The notes: generated by a model from the letters alone, not told the origin. 64,000 nucleotides of DNA from Stomoxys calcitrans (GCF_963082655.1 NC_081552.1:126761494-126825493), one strand, 5' to 3'. Shown: positions 24,112 through 34,506, counted from the first letter of the stretch. A program made the numbers and translations.

Positions 24112-24160
24112 GTGAGTCTGATGGCAGACTGCTACTTAAACCTAACCGAACCTAAACTAT

Positions 24161-24604
24161 GTCCCCTAAATCCGTGCAAACAATTTTTTACACCAAACAA
24201 TATTTGTAGCCTCCACAGCAAATTTACTAAAAAATCCCGATTTTGAAACCATCTTTACTCGAAAAATATATTTTGGGGATTTGTGTAAGAAAATTTGGGC
24301 AAAATTTGTTTATGTTTTTTAAGGACACTTCTATCTGCAAACTTCAAAAAGAATTATTAAGATATCTCTATTCGTTTCTTTCATTACAAATTATTTTATC
24401 TGTGCAATGTCCGGAAGCATTGGGTGTAATGTCCGATGGCATAAGGTGTAGCATTAAATTCAGTGCATCATATGCTCAGAAAAGATTATTCCTGCCTCGG
24501 AAGCAATGCGAAAATATTCTAGCATACAAATGCGCATTTCGAGAGCTCAATAAGTATTCATAAAACTATCATACAATGTAAAGCAATATTCCTTAAAAAA
24601 AATG
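24161..24604. other. Unclassified spacer
   Basis: AT-rich. An open frame of 106 codons (24243-24563) has no recognised domain and an unremarkable composition; I do not call it a gene. Confidence 0.35.
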
Positions 24605-24967
24605 ACCAAAACGTAAGTGGGTATAAAACCCACCACTGAAGGATGGGGGTATATTCATTTTGTCATTCCGTTTGCAACACATCGAAATAACCATTTCCGA
24701 CCCTATAAAGTATACATATTCTTGATCAGCGTAAAAATTTAAGACGATTCAGACATGTCCGTCCGTCTGTCTGTTGAAATCACGCTACAGTCTTCAAAAA
24801 TAGATCGGTCCAGATTTGGATATAGTTGCCATCTCTCGATTTACTGTTTTGCGCGCATAGAAGGAGCATTTATTGTCCGATGTTACCGAAATTTGGGACA
24901 AAGAGTTAAGTTAAGCCCCTTCACATATTTCTGCAATTTGGTCTAGATCGATCAAGATTTGCATATA
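24605..24967 (-). mobile_element. Mini-me-like element of subfamily 3, tail part, minus orientation
   Basis: gggtataaaacccaccactgaaggatgggggtatattc, ttgcaacacatcgaaataaccatttccgaccctataaag, catattcttgatcagcgtaaaaatttaagacgattc, gacatgtccgtccgtctgtctgttgaaatcacgctacagtc: the reverse of the tail at 30400-30590. It is interrupted at a TA by a mariner end at 24968. Confidence 0.75.
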
Positions 24968-25107
24968 TTGGGTTGCCCAAAAAGTAATTGCGGATTTTTT
25001 ATATAGTCGGCGTTGACAAATTTTTTTCACAACTTGTGACTCTGTAATTGCATTCTTTCTTCTGTCAGGTTTCAGCTGTTACTTTTAGCTTGCTTTAGAA
25101 AAAAAGT
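24968..25107 (+). mobile_element. Mariner 5' end fragment (terminal repeat plus 5' UTR)
   Basis: ttgggttgcccaaaaagtaattgcgg is the terminal inverted repeat of a mariner; what follows (gactctgtaattgcattc, ttctgtcag, tagcttgctttagaaaaaaagtg) matches the 5' UTR of the mariner at 51290-52418 read on the minus strand. It stops before the start codon. The preceding TA is the expected target dinucleotide. Confidence 0.85.
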
Positions 25108-25149
25108 GTAAAAAAAGTAAAAAGCTACTAAAAAGACTTATATTTTGTT

Positions 25150-25336
25150 ATACATAATTAAACAATGACTTGTACTTATTAGTATTTGGTCCAAATCGGA
25201 TCATATTTCAATATAACTGCTATGGGATATAAGGTATGCAATTTTCACCGGATTTTAATGAAAGGTGGTTTACATATATACCCGAGGTGGTGGCTATCCA
25301 AAGTTCGCCCGGGCCGAACTTAGCGCCTTTTTATTT
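25150..25336 (-). mobile_element. Mini-me-like head, 'ccacctcgggtatatatg' subfamily, minus orientation
   Basis: Contains ggtatgcaattttcaccgg, catatatacccgaggtggtggc, aaagttcgcccgggccgaact (palindrome variant) and agcgcctttttatttgtt. It is the reverse of the units at 10090 and 61392. Confidence 0.7.
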
Positions 25337-25439
25337 GTTCATTTTCAAACTGAAATTACTCCTTGATGGTCCATTTCCAAAGAAATCGAGAAATCGTTAA
25401 TAAATGCACAGTCTTTTGGCTAGTTTTCCGGGTCCAGTA

Positions 25440-26960
25440 GGAACCTCATATTGTCCCTTTCCATATTCTGCTCTATTATCACCGAACACATGGCTTACAC
25501 CATAATACGTGAATTAAATCGGAAAGGCAGGGAAGTGAACGCTGTATGGAATATGGCAAATCCAACTAACACAAGGGAATGGAAACCAATCACATTAAAT
25601 GAGTTCGATGCTTTTTTAACTTATCATTTTGTATGCTGGACTCACTAAATCGAATAGGGAACCTCTTGAAGAGTTATGGGGCCCAACGCGCAGTCTAGTA
25701 TATAAAGCTGCATTATTATTAGATCTTACGAAGTGCATTAACCAATGCCTTAGAGTCGACAATGGAAACACGTGACAGCAGCGACTAATTGATGGTAATT
25801 GTCAAATGTTGCAGTCTAACTTCGCAGTTGCTTACACTCCGCATGGTGCAGTGACCATTGAGGAGCAGTTATTCCCATACAGAGGACGTACCCGCTTCAC
25901 ACAATACATTCCATCGAAGCCTGCCAAGTACGGTATAAATATATGGTGGTTGTGCGACTCAAAATTATGTTATCCTGTCAAAGGAATCATTTACTATGGG
26001 AAATTGCCTGACCAGGCACGAGAAGTGAAGCTAGGGCAGAATGTTGAACTTCAACTTTCGGAGGGATATTGAATGCAGGCCGCACAATTTATGCCGACAG
26101 TTTTTCACAACTTTGGATTTGGTGCGTACTTTGATTAGGAAAAAACCGCATATGTTGGAACAGTGCGCTCTAATAAGACATGTGTAACTCGAGAATGCCA
26201 AAAAATTATACGCGTCTTGACAGAAGCACATTGTTCGACTTCAACGAAAGTGATATAACAATATGTTAATATGTGTCCAAGAAGAACAAAGCGGTCATTT
26301 TGTTGTCGACACAACATATAATTGCGGTGTGGACATGAAACCGAAAAGAAGAAGCCGTTTGCTAATTTGGATTACAACGCCAACAAATCGGGTTGATACA
26401 ATGGACCAGATGCTTGGCACATATACAAGCAAGAGCTCAACAAACCGCAGGCCATTGACCATGTTTTATAATGTAGTGGACATTGCAGCATTAGCTGCAC
26501 TTATCTCATACAACGAGATGCAGCAAATAAAAATAAGTGACAGACGACGGTCATTCCTACTGATGCTGACAAAACAATTTGCACTACCAAAAAAGAGAAA
26601 CGAGCGCTGAAAAATCTCATAACCGCATATCCAAGGATACGGAACGCAATGGAAGCATTTGGTGTAAAGGTAAGAGAAAAGAATTATAATGTTCAAAAGC
26701 AGAATAACTACATAATATTGTTCTTTTTAAATATTATCCACACCGGCTGAAGGAGCTGCACCGTCATTTGCGTCTAGAACGAACAGACCGTCATGTCGCC
26801 TATGCCGTTCTGACTACGGATGGCAGCGGAAAACAAGGGCTTATTGCCATTCCTGTAACAATCCAGTTTGTGCAGAGCATTCAACACATTTGCATCGATG
26901 CTACACCTGAACAGATAATATGTTGGATGAGGGACAATCTACACAACAATAGTTTTATTG
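25440..26960 (+). pseudogene. piggyBac-family transposase pseudogene
   Basis: Plus-strand frames give, in order: WKPITLNEFDAFLTYHF (25580-25632), VTIEEQLFPYRGRTRFTQYI (about 25851-25910) with SKPAKYGINIWWLCDSKLCY following, DTMDQMLGTYTSKSSTNRRPL (26396-26456) with MFYNVVDIAALAALISYNEM after it (26461-26520), and near 26785-26890 a Cys-rich finger (CRLC, CHSCNNPVCAEH). These are the DDE core blocks and the C-terminal ring-like finger of piggyBac transposases, which cut and paste at TTAA. The finger is out of frame with the upstream part, and there are several stops (25646-25648, 25774 region, 26068). The N-terminal half is degraded. I did not find the terminal inverted repeats. Confidence 0.8.
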
Positions 26961-27036
26961 GCTTTTTTCATATAAAACTCATAAAAAAGTTAATCATGTT
27001 AGATATAAAAAAAATTTTTTCTAACATTCATTATAA

Positions 27037-27630
27037 AGGGTGATTTTTTTGAGGTTAGGATTTTCATGCATTAGTATTTGACAGATCACGTGGGATTTCA
27101 GACATGGTGTCAAAGAGAAAGATGCTCAGTATGCTTTGACATTTCATCATGAATAGACTTACTAACGAGCAACGCTTGCAAATCATTGAATTTTATTACC
27201 AAAATCAGTGTTCGGTTCGAAATGTGTTCATTCACCGTAACGTTGCGTCCAACAGCATCTTGGAAAAAATACGGTCCAATGATTCCACCAGCGTACAAAC
27301 CACACCAAACAGTGCATTTTTCGGGATGCATGGGCAGTTCTTGAACGGCTTCTGGTTGCTCTTCACTCCAAATGCGGCAATTTTGCTTATTTACGTAGCC
27401 ATTCAACCAGAAATGAGCCTCATCGCTGAACGGTGAATGAACACATTTCGAACCGAACACTGATTTTGGTAATAAAATTCAATGATTTGCAAGCGTTGCT
27501 CGTTAGTAAGTCTATTCATGATGAAATGTCAAAGCATACTGAGCATCTTTCTCTTTGACACCATGTCTGAAATCCCACGTGATCTGTCAAATACTAATGC
27601 ATGAAAATCCTAACCTCAAAAAATCACCCT
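27037..27630 (-). mobile_element. Rosa-like Tc1/mariner non-autonomous element with duplicated 5' ends
   Basis: Both ends read agggtga-tttttttgaggttagg inward (27037 on plus; 27630 on minus). The inverted terminal segments are about 190 bp long, because each includes the 5' UTR and the first ~26 codons of the transposase (MNRLTNEQRLQIIEFYYQNQ on both strands). Between them, on the minus strand, lies a piece of the catalytic core: FSDEAHFWLNGYVNKQNC, then PMHPEKCTVWCGLYAGGIIG and QDAVGRNVTVNE. So the element is 5' end, core fragment, inverted 5' end; the 3' end of the ancestral element is absent. It cannot encode a transposase. The assignment to the Rosa/DD41D group is tentative. Confidence 0.75.
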
Positions 27631-27644
27631 ATACATGTACAATT

Positions 27645-27774
27645 AGTAAATAGCAATAGGTTAGGTTGAAAGGAAGGTGCAGATATTAATCCGCCCCATC
27701 CCCCTATGGACATACACCTAAGCCAGTAATCGGCTTGTTGTGCACTTTAAAAACAATAAAGTAACCTCTTAGAA
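27645..27774. repeat. Short segment, probably a dispersed repeat
   Basis: aataggttaggttgaaaggaaggtgcagatattaatccgcc through gtaatcggcttgttgtgcac. I recall very similar text from other calyptrate sequences, probably a LINE end, but only one copy is present here and I cannot prove it. Confidence 0.35.
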
Positions 27775-28455
27775 ATAAGAGCGTGCTAAATTCGGCCGGG
27801 CCGAATCCTATATACCCTCCACCATCGACTGCATCGAGAGAAGCCGTTGTAGAAAATTTCTGCCAAATCTGATGACAATTGCGCCCTCTAGAGGCTCAAG
27901 AAGTCAAGATCCCAAATCGGTTTATATAGCAGCTATATCAGGTTATGAACCGATTTGAATCATACATAACACAGTTGTTGGAAGTAAAACCAAAACACGT
28001 GCAAAATTTCAGTCAAATCAGATGAGAATTGCGTCCTCTAGAGGCTCAAGAAATAAAGACCCCAGATCGGTTTATATGGCAGCTATATCAAAACATCGAC
28101 CGATTTTAACCACACTTATTGAGAATTGCGTCCTCCAGAAGCCCAAGGAGTAAAGATCAACGGTTTATATGGCAGCTATATCAAAACATGGACCGATTTG
28201 GCCCATTTACAATCCCACCCGACCTATACTAATAAAAAGTATTTGTGCAAATTTTCAAGCGGCTACCTTTACTCCCTCGAAAGTTAGCGTACTTTCGACA
28301 GACAGAGGGACGGATATGGCTAGATCGACTTAAAATGACATGACGATCAAGAACATATATATACTTTATGGGGTCTCAGACGCATATTTTGTGGTGTTAC
28401 AAACAGAATGTCGAAATAAGTATATTCCCATCCTATGGTGGAGGGTATAAAAAGA
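27775..28455 (+). mobile_element. Mini-me/DINE-like element, plus orientation, shortened copy
   Basis: Head gcgtgctaaattcggccgggccgaatcc and tataccctccaccat, a large deletion of the head-proximal region, three ~150-bp units, the gttagcgtactttcgacag to gctagatcgac stretch with only a vestigial (gacg) run, tatatatactttatggggtctc, and cctatggtggagggtataa. Confidence 0.8.
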
Positions 28456-28525
28456 AAATTTTAAGCTATGCATTCCGTGCTACTTAAAGAATCCTCAATT
28501 GTTTTCAATACCACTCCCCTAAGTT

Positions 28526-28677
28526 GGTTCTTGCAAGCGTTGCTCGTTAGTAAGTCTATTCATGATGAAATGTCAAAGCATACTGAGCATCTTTCTCTTT
28601 GACACCATGTCTGAAATCCCACGTGATCTGTCAAATACTAATGCATGAAAATCCTAACCTCAAAAAAATCATCCTTT
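28526..28677 (-). mobile_element. Rosa-like Tc1/mariner terminal fragment
   Basis: From cttgcaagcgttgctcgttag to cctcaaaaaaatcatcct it is nearly identical to the right end of the 27037-27630 element: terminal repeat, 5' UTR and first codons on the minus strand. Truncated at the inner side. Confidence 0.8.
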
Positions 28678-30590
28678 AGAATATGGATGTCGAAAAGCCT
28701 AACATAAGTCAATGTGTCAAATTTCAGTTAAATCGGATTATAAATGCGTCTTTTTTGAGGCCAAGACTTTAAATCGAGATATCGGTCTATATGGCAGCTA
28801 TATCCAAATCTAGATCGATCTGAGTGAAATTGAAGACGGATGTCGAAGGACCCAACACAGTTAACTGTCCCTAATTGAGGCGCCATCGACAATAAATGCG
28901 CCTTATCTGGCCCCAAAACCTAAAACCGAGAGATCGGTCTATATGGCAGCTATAACCAAGTCTTGACCGATCTGTGCCATAATGCAGAACTATGTCAAGG
29001 AGTTTAACCTTACTCAATGTTCCAAATTTCGGCGACATCGGACAATAAATGCGCCTTTTATGGGCCTAAGATCCTAAATCGGAGGATCGGTCAATATGAC
29101 AGCTATATCCCAATCTGGACCGATCTGAGCCAAATTGGCGAAGGATGTCGAGGAGCCTAACGTTACTCACTGTCCCAAATTTCAGCAAAATCGGATAATA
29201 AATGTGGCTTTTATGGGCCTAAGACCCTAAATCGGAGGATCGGTCTATGTGGCAGCTATATCCAAATCTAGACCGATCTGGACCAAATTGATGAAGGATG
29301 TCGAGGGGTCTAACACAACTCACTGTCCCAAATTTCAGAAAATCGGATAATAAATGTAGCTTTTATGGGCCTAAGACCCTTAATCGGAGGATCGGTCTAT
29401 ATGGCAGCTATATCCAAATCTGGACCGATCTGGGCCAAATTGACGAAGAGTGTCGAAGGACCTAACACAACTCACTGACCCAAATTTCAGCAAAATCTGA
29501 CAATAAATGTGGCTTTTATGGGCCTAAGACCCTAAATCTGAGGATCGGTCTATATGGCAACTATATCCAAACTTGGATCTGGACCAAATTGACGAAGGAT
29601 GTCGAAGGGCCTAACACAACTCACTGACCCAAATTTCAGCAAGATCGGGTAATAAATGTGGCTTTTATGGGCCTAAGACCCTAAATCTGAGGATGGGTCT
29701 ATATGGCAGCTATATCCAAATCTGGATCTGGACCAAATTAACGAAGGATGTCGAAGGGCCTAACACAACTCACTGACCCAAATATCAGCAAGATCGGGTA
29801 ATAAATGTGGCTTTTATGTGCCAAAGACCCTAAATCTGAGGATCGGTCTATATGGCAGCTATATCCAAATCTGGACCGATCTGGGCCAAATTGACGAAGA
29901 AGAATGTCGAAGGGCCTAACACAACTCACTGACCCAAATTTCAGCAAGATCGGGTAATAAATGTGGCTTTTATGGGCCTAAGACCCTAAATCTGAGGATC
30001 GGTCTATATGGCAGCTATATCCAAATCTGGGCCGATCTGGGCCAAATTGACGAAGAATGTCGAAGGACCTAACGCAAGTCACTGACCCAAATTTTAGCAA
30101 AATCTGACAATAAATGTGGCTTTTATGGGCCTAAGACCCTAAATCTGAGGATCGGTCTATATGGCAGCTATATCCAAATCTGGATCTGGACCAAATTGAC
30201 GAAGGATGTCGAGGGGCCTAACACAACTCACTGACCCAAATTTCAGCAAGATCGGGTAATAAATGTGGCTTTTATGTGCCAAAGACCCTAAATCGGCGGA
30301 TCGGTCTTTATGGGGGCTATATCAAGATATAGTCCGATATAGCTCATCTTCGAACTTAACCTGCTTATGGACAAAAAAATAATCTGTGCAAAATTTCAGC
30401 TCAAGATCTCTATTTTTGAAGACTATAGCGTGATTTCAACAGGCGGACGAACATGTCTAGATCGTCTTAGATTTTTACGCTGATCAAGAATATATATACT
30501 TTATAGGGTCGGAAATGGATATTTCGATGTGTTGTAAACGGAATGGCAAAAAATTAATGTACCCTTATCTGTCGGTGGTGGGTATAAAAA
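28678..30590 (+). mobile_element. Mini-me-like element of subfamily 3 with an 11-unit ~152-bp array
   Basis: Unit starts (gatcggtctatatggcagc or variant) at about 28780, 28932, 29084, 29238, 29389, 29541, 29691, 29845, 29997, 30148 and 30297; spacings 149-154 bp. Units carry aaattgacgaaggatgtcg, cctaacacaactcactg and ataaatgtggcttttatggg. The array is followed by the tail (gatatagtccgatatagctc, gtctagatcgtcttag, gctgatcaagaatatatatactttatagggtcgg, ggtggtgggtataaaaa). A central ~150-bp tandem array flanked by mini-me-like ends is the organisation reported for DINE-TR1-type Helitron derivatives. Confidence 0.85.
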
Positions 30591-30599
30591 AATGCGTTT

Positions 30600-31782
30600 T
30601 CATATAAAATTTCATACGAAAATTGGACCTTGTACTTTGTATAACGGCAACGGAAACTCAACCATCGGAGGGTTAACGCTGCGCTTTGCTCCAAAGGTGA
30701 GGGCGGAAAATTCGCGACGGAACGCATGATGGAAGTCTTAAACAAGCAAAACCAAGTTTTAGTAAAGGCGAAATGGGAAGTCTTCCAAAGGGAGGATAAG
30801 GAGGAATGAACTCTGCTTGTGGGGGCATTGATCAAGTTTCTGTGACAAGTATGGCTAAGACTGAGCATGGCGTACTACTAGACCAAGGCAGTCTTTTTCA
30901 GGATTGTAAAGTTTAGTATAGGCGAATATCTCCATATTAAGCCATTAGGCAGTGCAGTGGCGGGACACTCAATACCGCCTAACGAACAGGGGGCCGTCGA
31001 CAAGACAATATCCGACTCTCTCAATATTGGGAAGACTAGGATAAGCAAGATTCAACACAGCCTAACAAACAGGGACCCAACGAAGGAATCATCAACGACT
31101 CTTTCAAGATTTGGAAGACTAGGATACGCAAAGATCCTAATATTGGAACATCAGGCAATATGTCAACAGGATTGCAACTGCACTAGTAGGGTCTTTCGAA
31201 GATGATTGTCCTCTTGGAGAAAGGAAATCAGCCCAAGAAGAACCCTGGAGGACCGGGGAGATTCGCAACATTGGGAAACAGGTCCGCAGACTTTACAACA
31301 GATCACGTTATAAAATGACGTAAGTTCACTGGTGTGTTAACGACTCACGGCTCAAGGAGCACCACAAGATCACAAGAGCGCAAAACGTATCTCCTGGAAG
31401 CTTTTCTGCGACCAGGTCGATAGCGGTAATGACGCCGCCAAGATGAATAAGTATCTCTCAAAAACCCATGTCAAAATTGAAACGTTAGTAGACGACATGG
31501 GAATTAGAGCAGAGACAACGGAGAACACACTGAGGCTTACGATGAAAACGTATTTTCCACGGTATACGACGAGGATAACGGAAATACCGGAATCTTGGGA
31601 TAGTGAGTTTGATTGAAGGCCGATCGGAATTTATGGTAAAGGAAGAGTTGAGGAGCTTCAAATTATTTAAGTTACTCGGACCTGATGGAATATATATAGC
31701 GTTACTACCGAAGGAGATCGACTATCAGTCGCTCCATCTGGTCATTATTTTTACAGCGTGCCTAAGACTTGCATATAGTCCG
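30600..31782 (+). pseudogene. LINE-B copy 1, 5' part (ORF1, linker, start of RT), broken by a BEL insertion
   Basis: 30640-31205 matches the ORF1 of LINE-B copy 2 (59222-60124, opposite strand), including the internally repeated segment (cctaacgaacaggg, atattgggaagactaggata, acgactctttcaagatttggaagactagg). 31205-31440 matches the linker before RT (GEIRNIGKQVRRLYNRSR; copy 2 has GEIRNIGKEVRRLFNRAR). The endonuclease region is deleted. 31600-31782 is the start of RT with ELRSFKLFKLLGPDG. The element is cut at 31782 by BEL and resumes at 42285. Multiple frame breaks; inactive. Confidence 0.75.
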
Positions 31783-32223
31783 TGTACAAATCCAGGGTAG
31801 GCTTTAACTGTAATGGACTGTATGTAGGTAAATTAAGGGCTCCCAGATTTGTAAGCAGTTTCAACGAAATAAAATGGAATAAAAAAATGCAGTATTTTAG
31901 AATTCAGTTACAGTATGTAAGTTTATTGTGGACAGCGGCAGCTTACCAGTTCAGATGATTATGCACAAGTAAACTTAAAATACAAAGCGTCAGGCAGACA
32001 TACTGATTAAGAACATACAACAATTAGTTTAAGTTAATTCAGCAAAGAAAGGGACAACATGTTAACTTAAATTGAGTAAAAGCTTTCTTCATATGACAAA
32101 GAAAGGGTTTAAGGTGACCGCTTTGTTTAATTAATGGTATCTAAGAATTCAATTCATTAAGTATTTCAGTTAATTCATTTCTTAATTTCTAAAGTTCAAT
32201 AATTTGTAGAACGGAGTTCAACA
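31783..32223 (-). repeat. BEL 3' LTR (441 bp)
   Basis: On the minus strand it runs from TGTTGAACTCCG (32223) to GGATTTGTACA (31783). A purine-rich tract, aagggaggcggca, lies directly upstream (32224-32236) as a polypurine tract. AATAAA on the minus strand at 31922-31927 is a possible polyadenylation signal. The 69-bp outer part, 32155-32223, is repeated at 42211-42279. Confidence 0.8.
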
Positions 32224-32236
32224 TGCCGCCTCCCTT
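32224..32236 (-). other. BEL polypurine tract
   Basis: Minus-strand aagggaggcggca immediately before the TG of the 3' LTR; this is where plus-strand DNA synthesis would be primed. Confidence 0.65.
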
Positions 32237-32249
32237 GCAGCATTGCAAT

Positions 32250-33059
32250 TTAGTACGTACAAGCTCCGGATATAATCCAACCGAAGATGGTGCTTTGGGC
32301 TATGGGCATGGACGAGGAGGTTTGAATCATGCCAGCCAGAAGTATTTTGGACAATTGATCATTTCCAATTATAATTTCAATGTCCGACGGCTTGAAGAAG
32401 TGCGGGTCAGCTAACGTGGTGATATGATCGTATATAGATTGCAATTCTTTCTCAACAGTATCTTTGGGCAGAGGAATGTCGAACTTGGATTTGACAATTC
32501 CAGTTATTTGTATTTTAACTGAGGGATCATGATAGGACTGCAGAGTAACAGTGCAGAAATCAGTGTGTTCTTTCCGTGTAGTCTGAAGATGTAGCCGCTG
32601 AACCATTGAACGCAATATGAAGGTCTGTATTCCACCAGAGTTTAGCATCAGCCGAATTTTATCAGGACCGTTTGTAGTCAGAGCACGTGCCCAAGCTGTA
32701 GGAGAAAATACATGTGATTTCGATCGCTGACTTAACCTTTCATGTACGGATGGTTTTGGCGAACGGTGGCGTCTCATATTGGGTGTTCTCCGTGAACTGG
32801 AAGGGGTTATGGAGCGACGTCCAGAAGACGAGTTCTGGGAGCTTGATGGCTTCGGATGGTTGTTTTGCCATGAAGAGTAGTTCTGCTGGCTAGCTTTCCT
32901 CTTATTATTATTATCCGTATGAAGCATGGTGTGGTGGTTGTTATTGCAAACCAAGCATGTTTTTCGGGAAGGGCACCAATCACGAGTATGGGCCGAGCAA
33001 AGGCATTTAAAACAGAACCCTTTATCCTTGACTACCTTCCGCCGCTCGAAGACATCCAT
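32250..33059 (-). CDS. BEL third ORF: Gag-type zinc knuckles plus inactive protease-like domain
   Basis: The 269-codon frame from the ATG at 33059 lies downstream of integrase. Residues 16-29 form CX2CX4HX4C (CFKCLCSAHTRDWC) and 35-47 a second Cys/His block ending HHTMLH. In the same open frame before the ATG, 33113-33075 encodes another knuckle, CRICHQRHALKNC, so the real product probably starts further upstream. Residues 48-120 are Ser/Arg/Lys-rich and probably disordered. Residues 131-265 align with the protease part of the same element's gag-pol: DPHFFKPSDIEIIIGNDQL and AQSTIFGWIISG here, [19 protein letters not shown] and [12 protein letters not shown] there. The active-site triplet expected as D-S/Q-G is NSG (Asn140), so no proteolysis is expected. 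A ttttacgtttacag/C acceptor-like site sits at 33136/33135. An accessory nucleic-acid-binding protein is my inference; a captured gag-pro piece from another BEL lineage is the main alternative. Confidence 0.7.
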   Translation of the reverse strand: MDVFERRKVVKDKGFCFKCLCSAHTRDWCPSRKTCLVCNNNHHTMLHTDNNNKRKASQQNYSSWQNNHPKPSSSQNSSSGRRSITPSSSRRTPNMRRHRSPKPSVHERLSQRSKSHVFSPTAWARALTTNGPDKIRLMLNSGGIQTFILRSMVQRLHLQTTRKEHTDFCTVTLQSYHDPSVKIQITGIVKSKFDIPLPKDTVEKELQSIYDHITTLADPHFFKPSDIEIIIGNDQLSKILLAGMIQTSSSMPIAQSTIFGWIISGACTY

Positions 33060-33129
33060 TTTGTTAAATTGAAAGCAATTTTTCAGTGCATGCCTTTGAT
33101 GGCAGATGCGGCACTTTGGTAGACTATTT

Positions 33130-33150
33130 GCAGAGCTGTAAACGTAAAAT
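33130..33150 (-). promoter_or_regulatory. Possible 3' splice site for the third BEL ORF
   Basis: Minus strand attttacgtttacag followed by CTCTGC; the AG is at 33137-33136. The third-ORF frame is open across this point to its zinc knuckle. Pyrimidine content is modest. No donor is identified, so this is only a candidate. Confidence 0.4.
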
Positions 33151-33186
33151 TTATTAAGTTGTGAACGGATGTGGAGAATACTAATA

Positions 33187-34506
33187 TTAGGCAGTGGGAA
33201 GAATGCAGAGTTTGACCAAGGGGCGAGTCAGTAATCCATTTCGAGTTCGTATTTCAGCTACGCGAACATTAGAATCTTGCCCTCTAAAGACCTTTTCTAC
33301 TCGACCTAGTAACCATTCACTGGGAGGAAGATTGTCCTCCTTAACCACAACGAAGTCGTCAGTTTTCAGATTTTGTTGGACAGACTTCCATTTATATCTT
33401 CGCTGAAGCTCAGAAATGTACTCTGTCTTCCATCGCTTTGCAAATTGAATTTGTAAAGCCTTAAGTCTTTGCCATCGATTTATCAGAGTCAAATTATCAG
33501 AATAGTCTTCAGGGACAGCGATTAAAGCAGCTCCCCTCAGTAGATGGCCAGGGGTCAATGGAATCAAATCAGTTGGGTCTTCGCTTATAGGGGACAGCGG
33601 TCTAGAGTTCAGAATACTTTCGATTCTAACAAGCAGAGTGGAAAATTCTTCAAAAGTAAATTTGATATTAGCAGCAACCTTCCGTAAATGCGTTTTCATG
33701 CTCTTTACAGCCGCCTCCCATAAACCTCCCATGTGTGGGGCGTGAGGAGGAATGAAATGCCATGAAAACTCGTGCAAAATATACTTCTCAGAAACCGATC
33801 TTTGTACATTTTCCAGAAATGTTTTGTATTCAGCAGATAATGACCTACTCGCGCCAACGAAATTTGTTCCGTTATCAGAAAAAACCTTGCTAGGATATCC
33901 TCTTCGCCCAACAAATCGGCTGAAGGTGGATAGGAAGGCCTCAGTTGTAAGTTCGGAGCAGGTCTCCAAATGAACGGCTCGGGTTGACAAACACACAAAT
34001 ATGGCAGCGTATCCTTTTTGCAGTTTCGCATTTCGAAGTCTTGACGTCTTCAACTCAAAGGGTCCCGCAAAGTCTACACCAGTGTGTGTAAATGGTAACG
34101 AAAAAGTGCATCGTTCAGGCGGCAGTGACGACATTATTTGAGTGCGAATGCGATGCTTGTATAATGCACAGGTACGACATTTCCTTATACAGTTTTTAAC
34201 TGCGCTTTTTAAGCGTATTATATAAAATTCCTGTCGAATTGCCCTCAGCATAATCTGGTGCTCTGAATGTAACAACATTTTGTGAGTAAATTCTATAAAC
34301 AGTTTGCAAAACCGTGATTTCTCTGGTAATATTATCGGATGCCGTTCATTGTAGCTTAAATCAGAATTGGCTAAACGACCATGAACTCGTAACAGTTTGT
34401 GTTCATCAAGAATGGGGTTCAAAGTTAAAAGTCGACTTTTAGAACTAATAGGTAAGTTATTCGTAAGCGCTTTATATTCGGAAGGGTAATACATACGTTG
34501 AGCCAT
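33187..34506 (-). CDS. BEL integrase with C-terminal DUF5641-type domain
   Basis: 439 codons from the ATG at 34506. It would insert the cDNA into host chromosomes. Zinc-binding region at about residues 75-113 ([14 protein letters not shown]). Core DDE residues: D145 in [11 protein letters not shown]211 in SDNGTNF and E264 in GGLWEAAVK, with 52 residues between the second Asp and Glu, in the BEL/Pao range. Residues 340-437 carry the C-terminal domain ([32 protein letters not shown]) typical of BEL integrases. The frame differs from the upstream gag-pol frame and overlaps it by 35 nt; in the family both are normally one polyprotein, so the ATG is only the first Met in this frame and the start of the domain was probably reached by read-in. 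An A5 run at 34506-34510 lies at the overlap. All catalytic residues are present. Confidence 0.88.
   Translation of the reverse strand: MAQRMYYPSEYKALTNNLPISSKSRLLTLNPILDEHKLLRVHGRLANSDLSYNERHPIILPEKSRFCKLFIEFTHKMLLHSEHQIMLRAIRQEFYIIRLKSAVKNCIRKCRTCALYKHRIRTQIMSSLPPERCTFSLPFTHTGVDFAGPFELKTSRLRNAKLQKGYAAIFVCLSTRAVHLETCSELTTEAFLSTFSRFVGRRGYPSKVFSDNGTNFVGASRSLSAEYKTFLENVQRSVSEKYILHEFSWHFIPPHAPHMGGLWEAAVKSMKTHLRKVAANIKFTFEEFSTLLVRIESILNSRPLSPISEDPTDLIPLTPGHLLRGAALIAVPEDYSDNLTLINRWQRLKALQIQFAKRWKTEYISELQRRYKWKSVQQNLKTDDFVVVKEDNLPPSEWLLGRVEKVFRGQDSNVRVAEIRTRNGLLTRPLVKLCILPTA

Larger units (their letters stand above)
19985..24160 (+). mobile_element. LINE-A: near full-length, inactive non-LTR retrotransposon
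   Basis: In order: an ORF1-like region (19988-20689), an endonuclease remnant (about 21465-21710), reverse transcriptase remnant (21720-22900), RNase H remnant (23200-23575) and a C-terminal zinc-finger-like region (23719-24111). The end near 24160 (tacttaaacctaaccgaacctaaa) is a plausible 3' UTR end. The combination of apurinic-type endonuclease, RT, RNase H and a C-terminal Cys/His motif fits the I/R1/LOA-type LINEs; exact clade is not settled. Many frameshifts and stops, so dead. Three further fragments of the family occur in the window (13665, 16055, 55826). Confidence 0.8.

Noticed and set aside
24243..24563. 106-codon open frame downstream of LINE-A
   Set aside because: No domain, AT-rich composition typical of chance open frames, no link to the LINE.
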